A DNA stretch of 64,000 nucleotides from Roseomonas xinghualingensis (GCF_025791835.1 NZ_JAOXLP010000007.1:1-64000); one strand, 5' to 3'; positions 24,684-33,214 are shown, counted from the first letter of the stretch. The notes: a model not told the origin generated them from the letters alone. Program-made: numbers and translations.

Positions 24684-26188
24684 CAGTTCGTCCCCGCGCC
24701 GGGGGCGGCGGTGCCGAGGTCGCGCAGCGCGGCACGCGCCTCGACGAGGTCACGCGCCTGTCCGATCCAGCCGGCCATGGCCTGGCGGGACGGTTCGGGC
24801 AGCTTCTCCAGCCGTTCCACCGCACCGGACAGGTCCCCGGCATCGAGGGAGCGGCGTGCCTGCTCCAGCTCGCCCGCGACGGCATTGCCGACCACCACCT
24901 GATTGCCTCGCCGCACCGTCACCAGCCCCTCAAGCCGCGCAAGGGCCGAATCGGCAACCGACTGCCCCTGCGGCTCGGCCGCGAGGCGCGCCGCGCGGGC
25001 CGCCTCCTCGAAGGAAAGGCGCAGCGCCGCCTCAGTCGGCGGGGCAGCGTCCCGATAGCGCGCCAGGGCCACGGGCGGCGTTCCGGACAGGCCGGAAAGG
25101 GCCTGGCCCAGCGGCCGGCCAGCATCGAGCGCGGTCTGGATGGCACCGCGCGCGGCCAGGGCGCCCAGGCGGCGCTCGGCGGCCTCGGCCTGGCGCAACC
25201 GCTGCTCGAACTGCTGCACGCGCTCGGCCAGCGCGGTTTCCTGCCGGCCGATCCGCTCGTTCATCTGCTGCTCGGCACGGGAAAGGCGCTCATCCATCGC
25301 CCGTCCGGCGGCATCCATCCGTTGGTTCAGCGCCTGCCCGGCGGCCTCGACACGCTGGTTCAGCGCGGCATCCAGCGCCGCGAGGCGCGGAGCGAAAGCC
25401 TGCTCGGCGGCGGTCACGCGGGCGGCCAGGGCTTGCTCCGCGCCGGTCAGCCGGTTCGCCAGCGTGGCCTCGGCCTGGGCAATCCGGGCCTCGGCGCGGC
25501 GGCTCTCCTCCTGGATGCGGCCCTCAAGCGCTGCGGCACGCTCCTCCAGCCGCCGCAACCCCTCGGCGGAAGCGGCCCGGGCGGCTTCAAGCGCGCCATT
25601 CAGGTTCGAAATCCCGGTGCGCGCCTCGGGATCGACCACCGGCTTCGCGGCCAGCTCGCGCGACGTGTTCTCGAGCGCCTCCACGCGCCGCTCCGCAGCG
25701 GCGGCACGATCGGCAAGTCCCTCGGCGGAAGGACGGGCCTCCAGCGCCGCAAGGCGTGAATCGACGGCAGCAGCGCGCTCCGCAGTGGCCTGCTGGACCG
25801 TCCCGGGCGATGCCTGCCGCTCACGCGGGCTGGAGAGCAGGAAGGCAACCGCGCCCCCGAGCACGACCAGCCCGGCCGCAATCGGCAGGATCGCCGGCTC
25901 GAAGCGCTTCGCCGGGGTGTTCAGGCTGGCCGGAGGCGGGGGGACGGGCGGCGTGGAGGTATCGGCTGTACGGGGCGCGGCTGTTTCACCGGCCACGGCT
26001 GTATCAGGAGCGGCCTTGTCAGAAGAGACGGGGCTCACCTCCGGCGCCGTTGTCCCACCATCGGAGGGGATGGAGGAGGCGGGCGGCGCAGCCTCCCCGG
26101 GCGACGCGTTGGCGCCGCCGGCCTTGCCTGCCTTCCCCGAACCTCCGGCGGAGGACGGGCCGCGGGGCGTCTTGGGCGTGTCGCTCAT
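24683..26188 (-). CDS. alphaproteobacterial Mic60/mitofilin-like membrane protein (COG4223)
   Basis: A 501-residue protein. A Pro/Ala/Ser-rich cytoplasmic tail (1-95) is followed by one membrane helix (about 99-118, ILPIAAGLVVLGGAVAFLL), a long periplasmic coiled coil (about 130-345) and a C-terminal mitofilin-type helical domain with LEQARRSLDAGDLSGAVERL. Bacterial Mic60 shapes curved inner membranes and is encoded beside hem genes in alphaproteobacteria, as here. The start at ATG 26188 is ten bases after hemD. The coiled coil contains nine consecutive 11-residue repeats (233-331), described separately. Membrane-shaping function is inferred from family and synteny. Confidence 0.85.
   Translation of the reverse strand: MSDTPKTPRGPSSAGGSGKAGKAGGANASPGEAAPPASSIPSDGGTTAPEVSPVSSDKAAPDTAVAGETAAPRTADTSTPPVPPPPASLNTPAKRFEPAILPIAAGLVVLGGAVAFLLSSPRERQASPGTVQQATAERAAAVDSRLAALEARPSAEGLADRAAAAERRVEALENTSRELAAKPVVDPEARTGISNLNGALEAARAASAEGLRRLEERAAALEGRIQEESRRAEARIAQAEATLANRLTGAEQALAARVTAAEQAFAPRLAALDAALNQRVEAAGQALNQRMDAAGRAMDERLSRAEQQMNERIGRQETALAERVQQFEQRLRQAEAAERRLGALAARGAIQTALDAGRPLGQALSGLSGTPPVALARYRDAAPPTEAALRLSFEEAARAARLAAEPQGQSVADSALARLEGLVTVRRGNQVVVGNAVAGELEQARRSLDAGDLSGAVERLEKLPEPSRQAMAGWIGQARDLVEARAALRDLGTAAPGAGTN
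25196..25492 (-). repeat. nine tandem 33-bp units encoding 11-residue (hendecad) repeats in Mic60
   Basis: Residues 233-331 of the Mic60-like protein divide without gaps into nine 11-residue units, for example NQRVEAAGQAL, NQRMDAAGRAM, DERLSRAEQQM and NERIGRQETAL. Every unit has Arg at position 3, a small aliphatic at position 4 and Leu, Met or Phe at position 11. An 11-residue period implies a nearly straight or slightly right-handed coiled coil rather than ordinary heptads. Confidence 0.85.
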
Positions 26189-26198
26189 GGGATCGGCG

Positions 26199-26966
26199 TC
26201 ATCCTTCTGGTCGGGTGGGAAGGGCCAGCGCTGGCGGTGGGCCAAGCAGGCCCAGCAGCGCGTCCTGATCCGGTCGCGGCGCCACGTCCAGCCCCCCCCA
26301 GGCGATATCCCCGGAAGCCCCGGAAAGGGCCTCCGCCACGCGGCTGCTCAACGCCAGGGCTCGAATACGGGTTGCCGCGCCGTACAGGCCAGCCCCCCGC
26401 ATCAGAGAGATGGTGGCTCGTGCAGTACGCGGAGAAAAGAAGAGGGCCACGCGAATGCGCCCGACCGCAAGCGCCTGAATGGCGGCTTCGGGCAGAGAGG
26501 CAGCCTCGGTGGCGACATAGGCTTCGCGCCGGATCACGCGGAAGCCATGCGCTTCCAGGCCGGCGGCCAGTTCATCGCCATAGCCCTGGCCGGAAGGCAG
26601 CAGCAGCGGCCCGTCCCGGTCCAGCCGGGCAGCCGCCAGGACGATGAGGGAAGCAGCGTCCCCCTCCGCAGCGATCACGTCGGTGAAGCCCGCGGCACGC
26701 GCGGCGGCCCCTGTCCCCTCTCCTACTGCCAGCACGGGAAGATCCGGCGGGCAGACGGCGGCCAGGGAGGGCAGCACGGCGGCGCTCGGCACCAGCACGA
26801 CACGCGCCTCGGGGGCAGGCTCCATCGGCAGGGAGGAGAGGAGCAGGGCCGGCGCCAGCACCGGCTCCCAGCCCAGCACCGCCACCCGCGCGGCGGTGGC
26901 CGCGGTTCCGGGCTCAGGCCGTGTGATCAGGCAGCCGGGGCGATCCCCCGCATCATCCTTAGCCAA
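26199..26966 (-). CDS. hemD: uroporphyrinogen-III synthase
   Basis: About 255 residues; cyclises hydroxymethylbilane to uroporphyrinogen III in haem and corrinoid synthesis. Sequence conservation is low in this family, but CLITRPEPGTAATAARV at the start, the PVLAVGEGTGAAARAAGF segment, LLLPSGQGYGDELAAGLEAHGFRV and VALFFSPRTARATISL match its pattern. I choose the TTG at 26966, overlapping the hemC stop, which gives the expected N-terminus. An in-frame ATG further upstream (27044) would extend into hemC. It lies between hemC and mic60. Confidence 0.82.
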   Translation of the reverse strand: MAKDDAGDRPGCLITRPEPGTAATAARVAVLGWEPVLAPALLLSSLPMEPAPEARVVLVPSAAVLPSLAAVCPPDLPVLAVGEGTGAAARAAGFTDVIAAEGDAASLIVLAAARLDRDGPLLLPSGQGYGDELAAGLEAHGFRVIRREAYVATEAASLPEAAIQALAVGRIRVALFFSPRTARATISLMRGAGLYGAATRIRALALSSRVAEALSGASGDIAWGGLDVAPRPDQDALLGLLGPPPALALPTRPEG

Positions 26967-27984
26967 AGATGTCCGCCGGGCTATCGGCACGCAGGCTGCG
27001 GCCCAGTTCCTCGCCGATCGCCTCGGCATCGGCCGCCGCGCCATGCAGGCTGCGCTTCAGCAGGAAGGAGCCATCCGGCCGCGCCACCAGCCCGGTCAGG
27101 TGCAGCCGTCCATCGGGCAGCAACCGGGCATGGCCGCCGATCGGCGTCCGGCAGGACCCATCCAGGGACGCCAGCAACGCACGCTCGGCGCGGGAGACGG
27201 CGCGGGCCTCGCGATCCTCGATGCCCCCCAGAAGCTCATGCAGCTCGGTGTCGCCGGCGCGCACGGTCACGCCGATGATCCCCTGGCCCGCGGCCGGAAC
27301 CATCGCCTCCGGGTCCAGCACGACCATCCCTTCCGGCGTGAGGTCCATGCGCTTGAGCCCGGCCAGGGCCAGCATGGTGGCGTCGGCCTCGCCCTCGGCC
27401 AGCTTGCGCAGGCGCGTCTGCACATTGCCCCGGATGATGCCGACCTGAAGATCCGGGCGGGCATGCATCAGCTGGGCCTGGCGGCGCAGGCTGGCCGTGC
27501 CCAGGCGCGCGCCGGCCGGGATGCTGCCGATCGGATCGGCGGGATCGAGCCGCCCCATGCCCGGGCCGGGGATCAGCACGTCGCGGCTGTCCTCCCGCTT
27601 CAGGGTGCAGGCGAGCATCACCCCGGACGGCATCTCGGTCTCAAGATCCTTCAGGCTGTGGACGGCGAAATCGATCCGCCCGTCCAGCAGCGCCTCATGG
27701 ATCTCCTTGGCAAAAAGCCCCTTGCCGCCAACATCCGCCAGGCGCTTGTCCTGGATCTGGTCGCCCGAGGTCTGGATGACATGCTCCTCGAAGGCCCCGG
27801 CATTCCGCAGCACCGGGCAGAAATGCAGCACCATCTCCAGGAAGCAGCGGGTCTGCCACAGAGCGAGCGGGGAGCCGCGCGTGCCGACGCGCAGCGGAAG
27901 CGAACGCATATGGGGCCGCACCCGGGGAGTATCCGCGGATGAGCCACCCGGGACGCCACGGGAGACGGAGGGAGCAAGCGACAT
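26959..27984 (-). CDS. hemC: hydroxymethylbilane synthase (porphobilinogen deaminase)
   Basis: A 341-residue enzyme joining four porphobilinogens. The N-terminal PLRVGTRGSPLALWQT, SLKDLETEMPSGVMLAC, RGNVQTRLRKLAEGEADA and the C-terminal LASLDGSCRTPIGGHA are diagnostic, and the cysteine in the last should carry the dipyrromethane cofactor. ATG 27984 gives a 25-residue extension before the conserved start; ATG 27909 gives 316 residues, closer to the usual length. Neither has a clear ribosome binding site. It begins the minus-strand hem cluster, divergent from tsaD. Confidence 0.93.
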   Translation of the reverse strand: MSLAPSVSRGVPGGSSADTPRVRPHMRSLPLRVGTRGSPLALWQTRCFLEMVLHFCPVLRNAGAFEEHVIQTSGDQIQDKRLADVGGKGLFAKEIHEALLDGRIDFAVHSLKDLETEMPSGVMLACTLKREDSRDVLIPGPGMGRLDPADPIGSIPAGARLGTASLRRQAQLMHARPDLQVGIIRGNVQTRLRKLAEGEADATMLALAGLKRMDLTPEGMVVLDPEAMVPAAGQGIIGVTVRAGDTELHELLGGIEDREARAVSRAERALLASLDGSCRTPIGGHARLLPDGRLHLTGLVARPDGSFLLKRSLHGAAADAEAIGEELGRSLRADSPADIFG

Positions 27985-28136
27985 GGCGGCGTCATAATGC
28001 AGATCGCCGGATCGCGGAAACGCCAGAAGCGTAACTCTGCCCTTTCCCCTGCAACGGGCGGCGAGGGGCACGAACGGGATGGAGCGGGGCTCCCCTCTGA
28101 TCTATGACCCCCGCAAATTCTGAAAGGCATGATGGA

Positions 28137-29168
28137 ATGGACCTGACCGGTCCGGTCCTTGGTATCGAGAGCAGTTGCGACGAGACGGCCGCCGCCGTCC
28201 TCGCACCCGATGGCGCCATCCTGGCGGAGTCCGTCTTCAGCCAGACCGAGGACCATGCCCGCTTCGGCGGGGTGGTACCGGAACTGGCGGCGCGCGCGCA
28301 TCTTTCCCACCTGCCCGGCCTGGTGGCGGGGGTGATGGAGAAGGCCGGCGTCACGCCGCGTGACCTGGGCGGCGTGGCCGCCACCTCCGGGCCAGGGCTG
28401 ATCGGCGGGCTGATCGTTGGGGCCAGCTTCGGCAAGGGCATGGCCCTGGCCAACAACCTGCCCTTCGTCGCGGTGAACCACCTGGAAGCCCATGCGCTGA
28501 CCCCGCGTCTTCCAGGCCTGCTGCCGGGCGGCGCCGCCTTTCCCTATCTCCTGCTGCTTCTCTCAGGCGGGCACTGCCAATGCGTGGCGGTGGAGGGGCT
28601 GGGCCGCTACCGCCGCCTCGGCACCACGCTGGACGATGCAGTGGGCGAGGCCTTCGACAAGGCCGCCAAGCTGCTCGGCCTGCCCTGGCCCGGCGGTCCG
28701 TACCTGGAGCGGATGGCGAAGGAGGGCGATGCCTCCCGCGCGCCCCTGCCCCGCCCCATGTTCGGGCGCCCGGGCTGCGACTTCTCCTTCTCCGGCCTGA
28801 AGACCGCCGTGGCGCAAGCCGTGTCCAAGGGGCAGGCGGCCCATGCCGACATCGCTGCCGCTTTCCAGACATCTGTCGCCGCGGTGGTGGCGGACCGGGC
28901 ACGCAACGCATTGGAGATGGCGCCGGGCGCCACCGCCCTGGTCGTCTCCGGCGGCGTCGCCGCCAATTCGGCCGTGCGTGCCTCCCTTTCCACGGTGGCC
29001 GACAAGGCGGGCCTGCCGCTGGTCGCGCCTCCCATCCGCCTCTGCACCGACAATGCGGTGATGGTGGCCTGGGCCGGGATCGAGCGCCTCCGTGCCGGCC
29101 TCACCGATCCCTGGGACCACGCCCCGCGCCCCCGCTGGCCCCTCGACGAGCTTTCCCCCGCAGCATGA
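28137..29168 (+). CDS. tsaD: tRNA N6-threonylcarbamoyladenosine transferase TsaD
   Basis: A 343-residue ASKHA-fold enzyme that transfers threonylcarbamoyl to A37 of ANN-reading tRNAs, acting with TsaB, TsaE and TsaC. VLGIESSCDETAAAV opens the protein. The metal-binding HLSHL and VAVNHLEAHAL histidines are present, as is LLLLSGGHCQ, and CDFSFSGLKTAV and VVSGGVAANSAVRA complete the set. The ATG at 28137 gives a standard N-terminus; ATG 28104 would add 11 residues. Its stop overlaps the rlmJ start (ATGA). Confidence 0.95.
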   Translation: MDLTGPVLGIESSCDETAAAVLAPDGAILAESVFSQTEDHARFGGVVPELAARAHLSHLPGLVAGVMEKAGVTPRDLGGVAATSGPGLIGGLIVGASFGKGMALANNLPFVAVNHLEAHALTPRLPGLLPGGAAFPYLLLLLSGGHCQCVAVEGLGRYRRLGTTLDDAVGEAFDKAAKLLGLPWPGGPYLERMAKEGDASRAPLPRPMFGRPGCDFSFSGLKTAVAQAVSKGQAAHADIAAAFQTSVAAVVADRARNALEMAPGATALVVSGGVAANSAVRASLSTVADKAGLPLVAPPIRLCTDNAVMVAWAGIERLRAGLTDPWDHAPRPRWPLDELSPAA

Positions 29169-30001
29169 ACTACCGTCACGCCTTCCACGCCGCGAATTTC
29201 GCGGATTGCATGAAGCATGCCCTGGTCCACGCGTTGGCGACGGCGCTGCTGCGGAAGGCCACGCCCTTCCGCGTGCTGGATACCCATGCCGGCATCGGCC
29301 TCTACGACCTACAATCCAACGAGGCCCGCCGCACCGGCGAATGGCGCGACGGCATCGGCCGGCTGGAGACGGTGCAGGACGGCCCCCTCCTTCCCTGGCT
29401 GACCCTGGTACGCAGCTTCCCGCGCGGCACCTATCCCGGCAGCCCGGCCCTGTTGCGCGCCATGCTGCGCGCGCCCGAACAGGCGAATGACCATCTCGCC
29501 CTCTGCGAGTTGCACCCGGAGGACCACGCCACCCTCCGCGCCGCCTTCAGGGGCGATGGCCAGGTCTCGGTTCACTGGCGCGATGCCTATGAGGCGCTCA
29601 CCGCTCTCACCCCCTTCCCCGAGCGGCGCGGCCTCGTGCTGATGGATCCTCCTTTCGAGGCCGAAGGCGAGTTCGGGCGCATGGCTGAGGGCATGGCCGG
29701 CCTGTCCCGCCGCTTCCGCGGCGCCATCCAGGCCGCCTGGTATCCGGTGAAGCACCGCGCGCCTGTCCGCGCCTTCCATGACGCCCTGGCTGGATCAGGC
29801 ATCCGCGACGTGATCGCCTGTGAGATCTGGCTGCGCGAGCCGACCGATCCCACGCGCCTGAATGGCTGCGGCCTGGCGGTGGTGAACCCGCCCTTCGGCT
29901 TCCCTGGCACCGCGCGGGACATCCTGGCCGCGCTGCACGCCCGCTTCGACGATGGCGAGGCAGGCGCCGGCTGGTCCGTTACGGAGGTCGTGCCCGAATG
30001 A
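29165..30001 (+). CDS. rlmJ: 23S rRNA (adenine-2030-N6)-methyltransferase RlmJ
   Basis: A 278-residue SAM-dependent methyltransferase. The family start MNYRHAFHAANFADCMKHAL is intact, FRVLDTHAGIGLYDL is the SAM-binding motif, and VLMDPPFE is the DPPF catalytic motif of N6-adenine methylases. Length matches the E. coli enzyme. It overlaps tsaD and gpsA by four bases on each side, so the three genes form a tight operon of tRNA modification, rRNA modification and lipid synthesis. Confidence 0.94.
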   Translation: MNYRHAFHAANFADCMKHALVHALATALLRKATPFRVLDTHAGIGLYDLQSNEARRTGEWRDGIGRLETVQDGPLLPWLTLVRSFPRGTYPGSPALLRAMLRAPEQANDHLALCELHPEDHATLRAAFRGDGQVSVHWRDAYEALTALTPFPERRGLVLMDPPFEAEGEFGRMAEGMAGLSRRFRGAIQAAWYPVKHRAPVRAFHDALAGSGIRDVIACEIWLREPTDPTRLNGCGLAVVNPPFGFPGTARDILAALHARFDDGEAGAGWSVTEVVPE

Positions 30002-30972
30002 GGATCGCGGTGATCGGCGCTGGCGCCTGGGGCACGGCGCTGGCTCTCCAGGCGCTGCGGGCGGGGGCGGATGTCACCCTCTGGGCGCGCGACCCCATGC
30101 GGGCGCAGGCCATGCGGACGGCGCGCGAGAATGCCCTTCACCTGCCCGGCGCCTCCCTCCCCCCGGCACTGCGCATCACCGCCGATGCCGACGAAGCCCT
30201 GGCGGGCGCATCCCTCGCGATCCTGGCCGTGCCCACCCAGCATCTGCGCGGCGTGCTGCGCGGCCTGCCGCCCCTGCCGCCCAGCATCCTGGTCGCCAAA
30301 GGCGTCGAGACCGGCACGCTGCGCTTCCCGTTGGAGATCCTGGCCGAAACCCGCCCGGACCTGCCCACCGGCATCCTCTCGGGCCCCAACTTCGCGCATG
30401 AGGTCGCGGCCGGGCTGCCCGCCGCCGCCGTCCTGGCCAGCACCGATGCGGAGCTGCGGGACATCGCCACCACCAGCCTCGGCTCCGCCGCCTTCCGCCT
30501 CTATGCCGGCACGGACCCGATCGGGGTGCAGGTCGGCGGCGCGGCGAAGAATGTCGCGGCCATCGCCGCCGGGGCCGTCATGGGAGCCGGGCTGGGCGAG
30601 AATGCCCGTGCCGCCCTCGTCACCCGCTCCCTGGCCGAAATCGGGCGTCTTGCCGTGGCCCTCGGCGGGCGGGTCGAAACCGTGGCCGGCCTTTCCGGCC
30701 TGGGTGACCTGATGCTCACCTGCGCGGGTGCCAGCAGCCGCAACTTCTCCCTCGGCGTCGCCCTTGGGCATGGCGAGACGGCGGCTGAAGTGCTCGCCAG
30801 CCGCCAATCCGTCACCGAAGGCGTCGCCACGGCTCCCGCCATCCTCGCCCGCGCCGCCGAGGCCAGCGTGGAGCTGCCGGTCTGCGCCGCCGTCGCCGCC
30901 GTGCTGGAGGGGAAGCTGGATATCCCCGGCGCCGTGGACCTGCTGATGGGTCGCCCGACGCGGGAGGAGTGA
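29998..30972 (+). CDS. gpsA: NAD(P)-dependent glycerol-3-phosphate dehydrogenase GpsA
   Basis: A 324-residue enzyme reducing dihydroxyacetone phosphate to sn-glycerol 3-phosphate for phospholipid synthesis. The N-terminal Rossmann motif IAVIGAGAWGTALALQAL, VPTQHLR, the SGPNFAHEVA loop, the GGAAKNVAAIAAGAVMGAGLG helix with the catalytic lysine, and LSGLGDLMLTC are all present. The placement after tsaD and rlmJ with ATGA overlap indicates coupled translation. Confidence 0.95.
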   Translation: MRIAVIGAGAWGTALALQALRAGADVTLWARDPMRAQAMRTARENALHLPGASLPPALRITADADEALAGASLAILAVPTQHLRGVLRGLPPLPPSILVAKGVETGTLRFPLEILAETRPDLPTGILSGPNFAHEVAAGLPAAAVLASTDAELRDIATTSLGSAAFRLYAGTDPIGVQVGGAAKNVAAIAAGAVMGAGLGENARAALVTRSLAEIGRLAVALGGRVETVAGLSGLGDLMLTCAGASSRNFSLGVALGHGETAAEVLASRQSVTEGVATAPAILARAAEASVELPVCAAVAAVLEGKLDIPGAVDLLMGRPTREE

Positions 30973-30976
30973 CCCG

Positions 30977-32050
30977 TCAGCCCTTCCACCACCCCGTGAC
31001 CATGCCGCCCAGCCAGGGGCTGGCATAGGGGCGGAACGGTGCCAATGCTTCGTCCGAGGCCGGGTCAGGCATGGCGATGGAGGCAAGCTCCAACCCCGGC
31101 GCCGCTTCCAGAGGGGAGCGTTCCCCCAGCCAGGGATCCTGCTGTTCCGCTCCCGCGATCGCCGCCATGCGCGCGGGCTCCTTCGCGGCAGCGAGGCAGA
31201 GATCCCGCAGCCGGCGATAGGCCGCCCGCTCCGCTTCGTTCAGCGCGATGCCATTGGCCGCCGCCAGACGTTCCAGCCCCGCCACCGCCTCCAGCGCGGA
31301 AAGATGGCAGTGCAGCGCCATTCCCTTGCGCGCCACCTCCTGTGGCAGGGTCCCGCGCTCATCCACCTGGTCAAGCTGACCCCGCAGCCGCGCCACGCCC
31401 CAGTCCAGCATTCCGCGATGTTCGGCGGCGATTCCCGAAGCCGCCACGGCCAGCCCCGCCCAGGCGGCCTCGTTGTTCCGCACATCGCTGATCAGCGCCT
31501 CGGAACGGCGTTCGTAATGCGGCTGCACGGCACGCCCCACCTCGCCCAGCCAGCGCGCCGTGCGGCCGAGCGCCACCGGATCGAGCCCCGGCGCCTCGCG
31601 GATCGCCAGGAAGGACAGCGCCGCCCCGGCCAGCGCGCGCTTGCGGTGATACCCGCCCTCCCGGTTGAAGGCCCCCAGAAGCGCGTCGTTCCGGGCCCAG
31701 TGGTCGATGATGGACAGCGCGCAGGTGGCGGTCCTGCCCTCGCCCCGGCGGCGCCCTTCCACCGCCTTCTGGATGGCGGCCAGCCAATCCGCCAGTGGGC
31801 GCGCGGCCTCGGCATCGGCCTGCATGCGCGCCGGGTCAGCCTGGGAGAAGGCGGGGTCCATGTAAAATCCGATCCCCTCCAGGCTCCGCACCGGCTCGGG
31901 CCGTGCCTCGCAGGAGGAGCCAGGGCCGGAGGCTTCGGGCAGCGGATTGAAAGGGCCAGCCATGGCACGGGTGCCCAGGCGCGCGGGCCGTGCCTGGGCC
32001 CGGAGGGCAATGGACGCGAGCAGGGCGCCGAGGATCAGGCTGCGGCGCAT
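30977..32050 (-). CDS. AlgL-like (polysaccharide lyase family 5) secreted protein with altered active site
   Basis: A 357-residue exported protein. Residues 1-20 form a signal peptide (RRSLILGALLASIALRAQA). The body aligns by eye with mannuronate-specific alginate lyase AlgL: YHRKRALAGAALSFLAI, then NNEAAWAGLAVAASGIA, LDWGVARLRGQLDQVDERG, and LPQEVARKGMALHCH. In AlgL the corresponding positions hold the catalytic His (NNH) and Tyr; here they are Glu194 and Cys248, while Arg241 is kept. The true start is ATG 32050; upstream in-frame sequence is non-homologous. No alginate genes are adjacent. It may act on a different uronate polymer or be inactive. Confidence 0.75.
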   Translation of the reverse strand: MRRSLILGALLASIALRAQARPARLGTRAMAGPFNPLPEASGPGSSCEARPEPVRSLEGIGFYMDPAFSQADPARMQADAEAARPLADWLAAIQKAVEGRRRGEGRTATCALSIIDHWARNDALLGAFNREGGYHRKRALAGAALSFLAIREAPGLDPVALGRTARWLGEVGRAVQPHYERRSEALISDVRNNEAAWAGLAVAASGIAAEHRGMLDWGVARLRGQLDQVDERGTLPQEVARKGMALHCHLSALEAVAGLERLAAANGIALNEAERAAYRRLRDLCLAAAKEPARMAAIAGAEQQDPWLGERSPLEAAPGLELASIAMPDPASDEALAPFRPYASPWLGGMVTGWWKG

Positions 32051-32105
32051 GGCGCCAGCCTGATGTAGCCGCACCAATCCGTCAGACCTGCTTGAGCCCT
32101 GCCCC

Positions 32106-32531
32106 TCAACTCTCCGGCCAACCCTCGGGGAAGAGAGGCAGAATACCGCCCTCGTCACGGCGGCGCCGGGCCCGGGCCGCCTCGGCGGAACGGTAGCGCA
32201 GAAGCTCGTCCAGCAACCGGTCCATGGTCTGCCAGAGCGGTTCATTGCCCTGGCGCTCCTTCATCACCAGCGCATGGGCCGCGAGCGTCACGTTCAGCGT
32301 GCCGCGCGTCGTCTCCGGCCGCGGCATACGCATCTGGACGAGGGCCTTCTCCACTTCTTCCAGCGGCGCGCCGATGGCCTCCGCGATCTGCGCGGGCTCA
32401 AGCCCCGTACGGCGCAGACGACGGGCCTCGTCCCGCTGGCGTGGCAGCAGGGCAATGGATGGCCGCAGCGCGATCGTGCGGCGCGACATCTCGCCCGAGC
32501 CGGTGCCGGGCGGCTTTCCCTTGAAGGCCAT
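32106..32531 (-). CDS. hypothetical protein, possible helix-turn-helix
   Basis: A 141-residue basic protein. The middle (RQRDEARRLRRTGLEPAQIA and EAIGAPLEEVEKALVQMR) looks like a helix-turn-helix of the kind used to bind DNA, followed by a helical C-terminus rich in Ala and Arg. I do not recognise a named family. It sits 32 bases downstream of ccmB on the same strand and 55 bases upstream of the AlgL-like gene, so it may be read through from ccmAB. Composition and codon use look coding. Confidence 0.7.
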   Translation of the reverse strand: MAFKGKPPGTGSGEMSRRTIALRPSIALLPRQRDEARRLRRTGLEPAQIAEAIGAPLEEVEKALVQMRMPRPETTRGTLNVTLAAHALVMKERQGNEPLWQTMDRLLDELLRYRSAEAARARRRRDEGGILPLFPEGWPES

Positions 32532-32563
32532 GCTCTATCTAACGCCGAAAACAGGACACTGAT

Positions 32564-33214
32564 TCAAGCCTCACGCAGCGCCGCACCGGCCGCGAGCGGC
32601 GCCAGCGGCAGGGCGGCGGCCAGGAAGGCGCCCAGAAGCAACAGAAAGGGACGGGACTCACCACCGCCCGAGGCCGCCTCGATGGCTCCGGCGGCGAAGA
32701 TCACCACCGGCACAGCCAGCGGCAACACCAGCAGCGGCAGCAGCACGCCGCCCCGCCGCGCGCCGAGGGTCAGCGCCGCGCCGAGCGTGCCGAGCAGGGA
32801 GAGGATCGCGGATGCCAGGGCAAGCGCCAGCATCGCGACGCCCCAGGCTTCGGTGGGAAGCGCCAGCAAGGCCGATGCGACCGGTGTCGCGGCCAGCAGC
32901 GGCAACCCTGTCACCGCCCAATGCGCCACCGCCTTCGCCGCCGCGAGCCCGGCGGGCGGCAGGCCGGTGGTCAGCAGCAGGTCCAGAGATCCGTCCTCGG
33001 CCTCGGCGGCGAACAGGCGATCCAGCGGCAGCAGCGCCGCCAGCAGCGCTGCCGTCACCAGCGCGCCGGGCGCCAGCCGCGCCAGCGCCTCGGGCGAAGG
33101 CCCGATGCCAAAAGGAAAGAGCGCGCAGACGATGACGAAGAACAGCACCGCCGCCAACGCCTCGGCCGGGTGGCGCAGCGCCAGGCGCATCTCGCGCAGG
33201 AAGATGGCGATCAA
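32564..33214 (-). CDS. ccmB: haem exporter permease CcmB
   Basis: A 216-residue integral membrane protein of cytochrome c maturation system I, pairing with CcmA to release haem-charged CcmE. IFLREMRLALRHPAEA at the N-terminus, LLPLDRLFAAEAEDGSLDLLL and GAALTLGARRGGVLLPLLVLPLAVPV are characteristic; six membrane helices are expected. It starts with TTG at 33214, overlapping the ccmA stop (TTGA), which gives the normal length; longer frames into ccmA are shadows. ccmC and later ccm genes are not in this window. Confidence 0.9.
   Translation of the reverse strand: MIAIFLREMRLALRHPAEALAAVLFFVIVCALFPFGIGPSPEALARLAPGALVTAALLAALLPLDRLFAAEAEDGSLDLLLTTGLPPAGLAAAKAVAHWAVTGLPLLAATPVASALLALPTEAWGVAMLALALASAILSLLGTLGAALTLGARRGGVLLPLLVLPLAVPVVIFAAGAIEAASGGGESRPFLLLLGAFLAAALPLAPLAAGAALREA

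Noticed and set aside
25196..25492. 33-bp repeats as a CRISPR array or minisatellite outside genes
   Set aside because: The repeats are imperfect in DNA, lack spacers and are in frame within a conserved coding sequence.
25140..27278. A 712-residue plus-strand frame across mic60, hemD and hemC
   Set aside because: It is opposite to three recognisable genes, and its Ser/Arg/Ala-rich sequence has no motifs.
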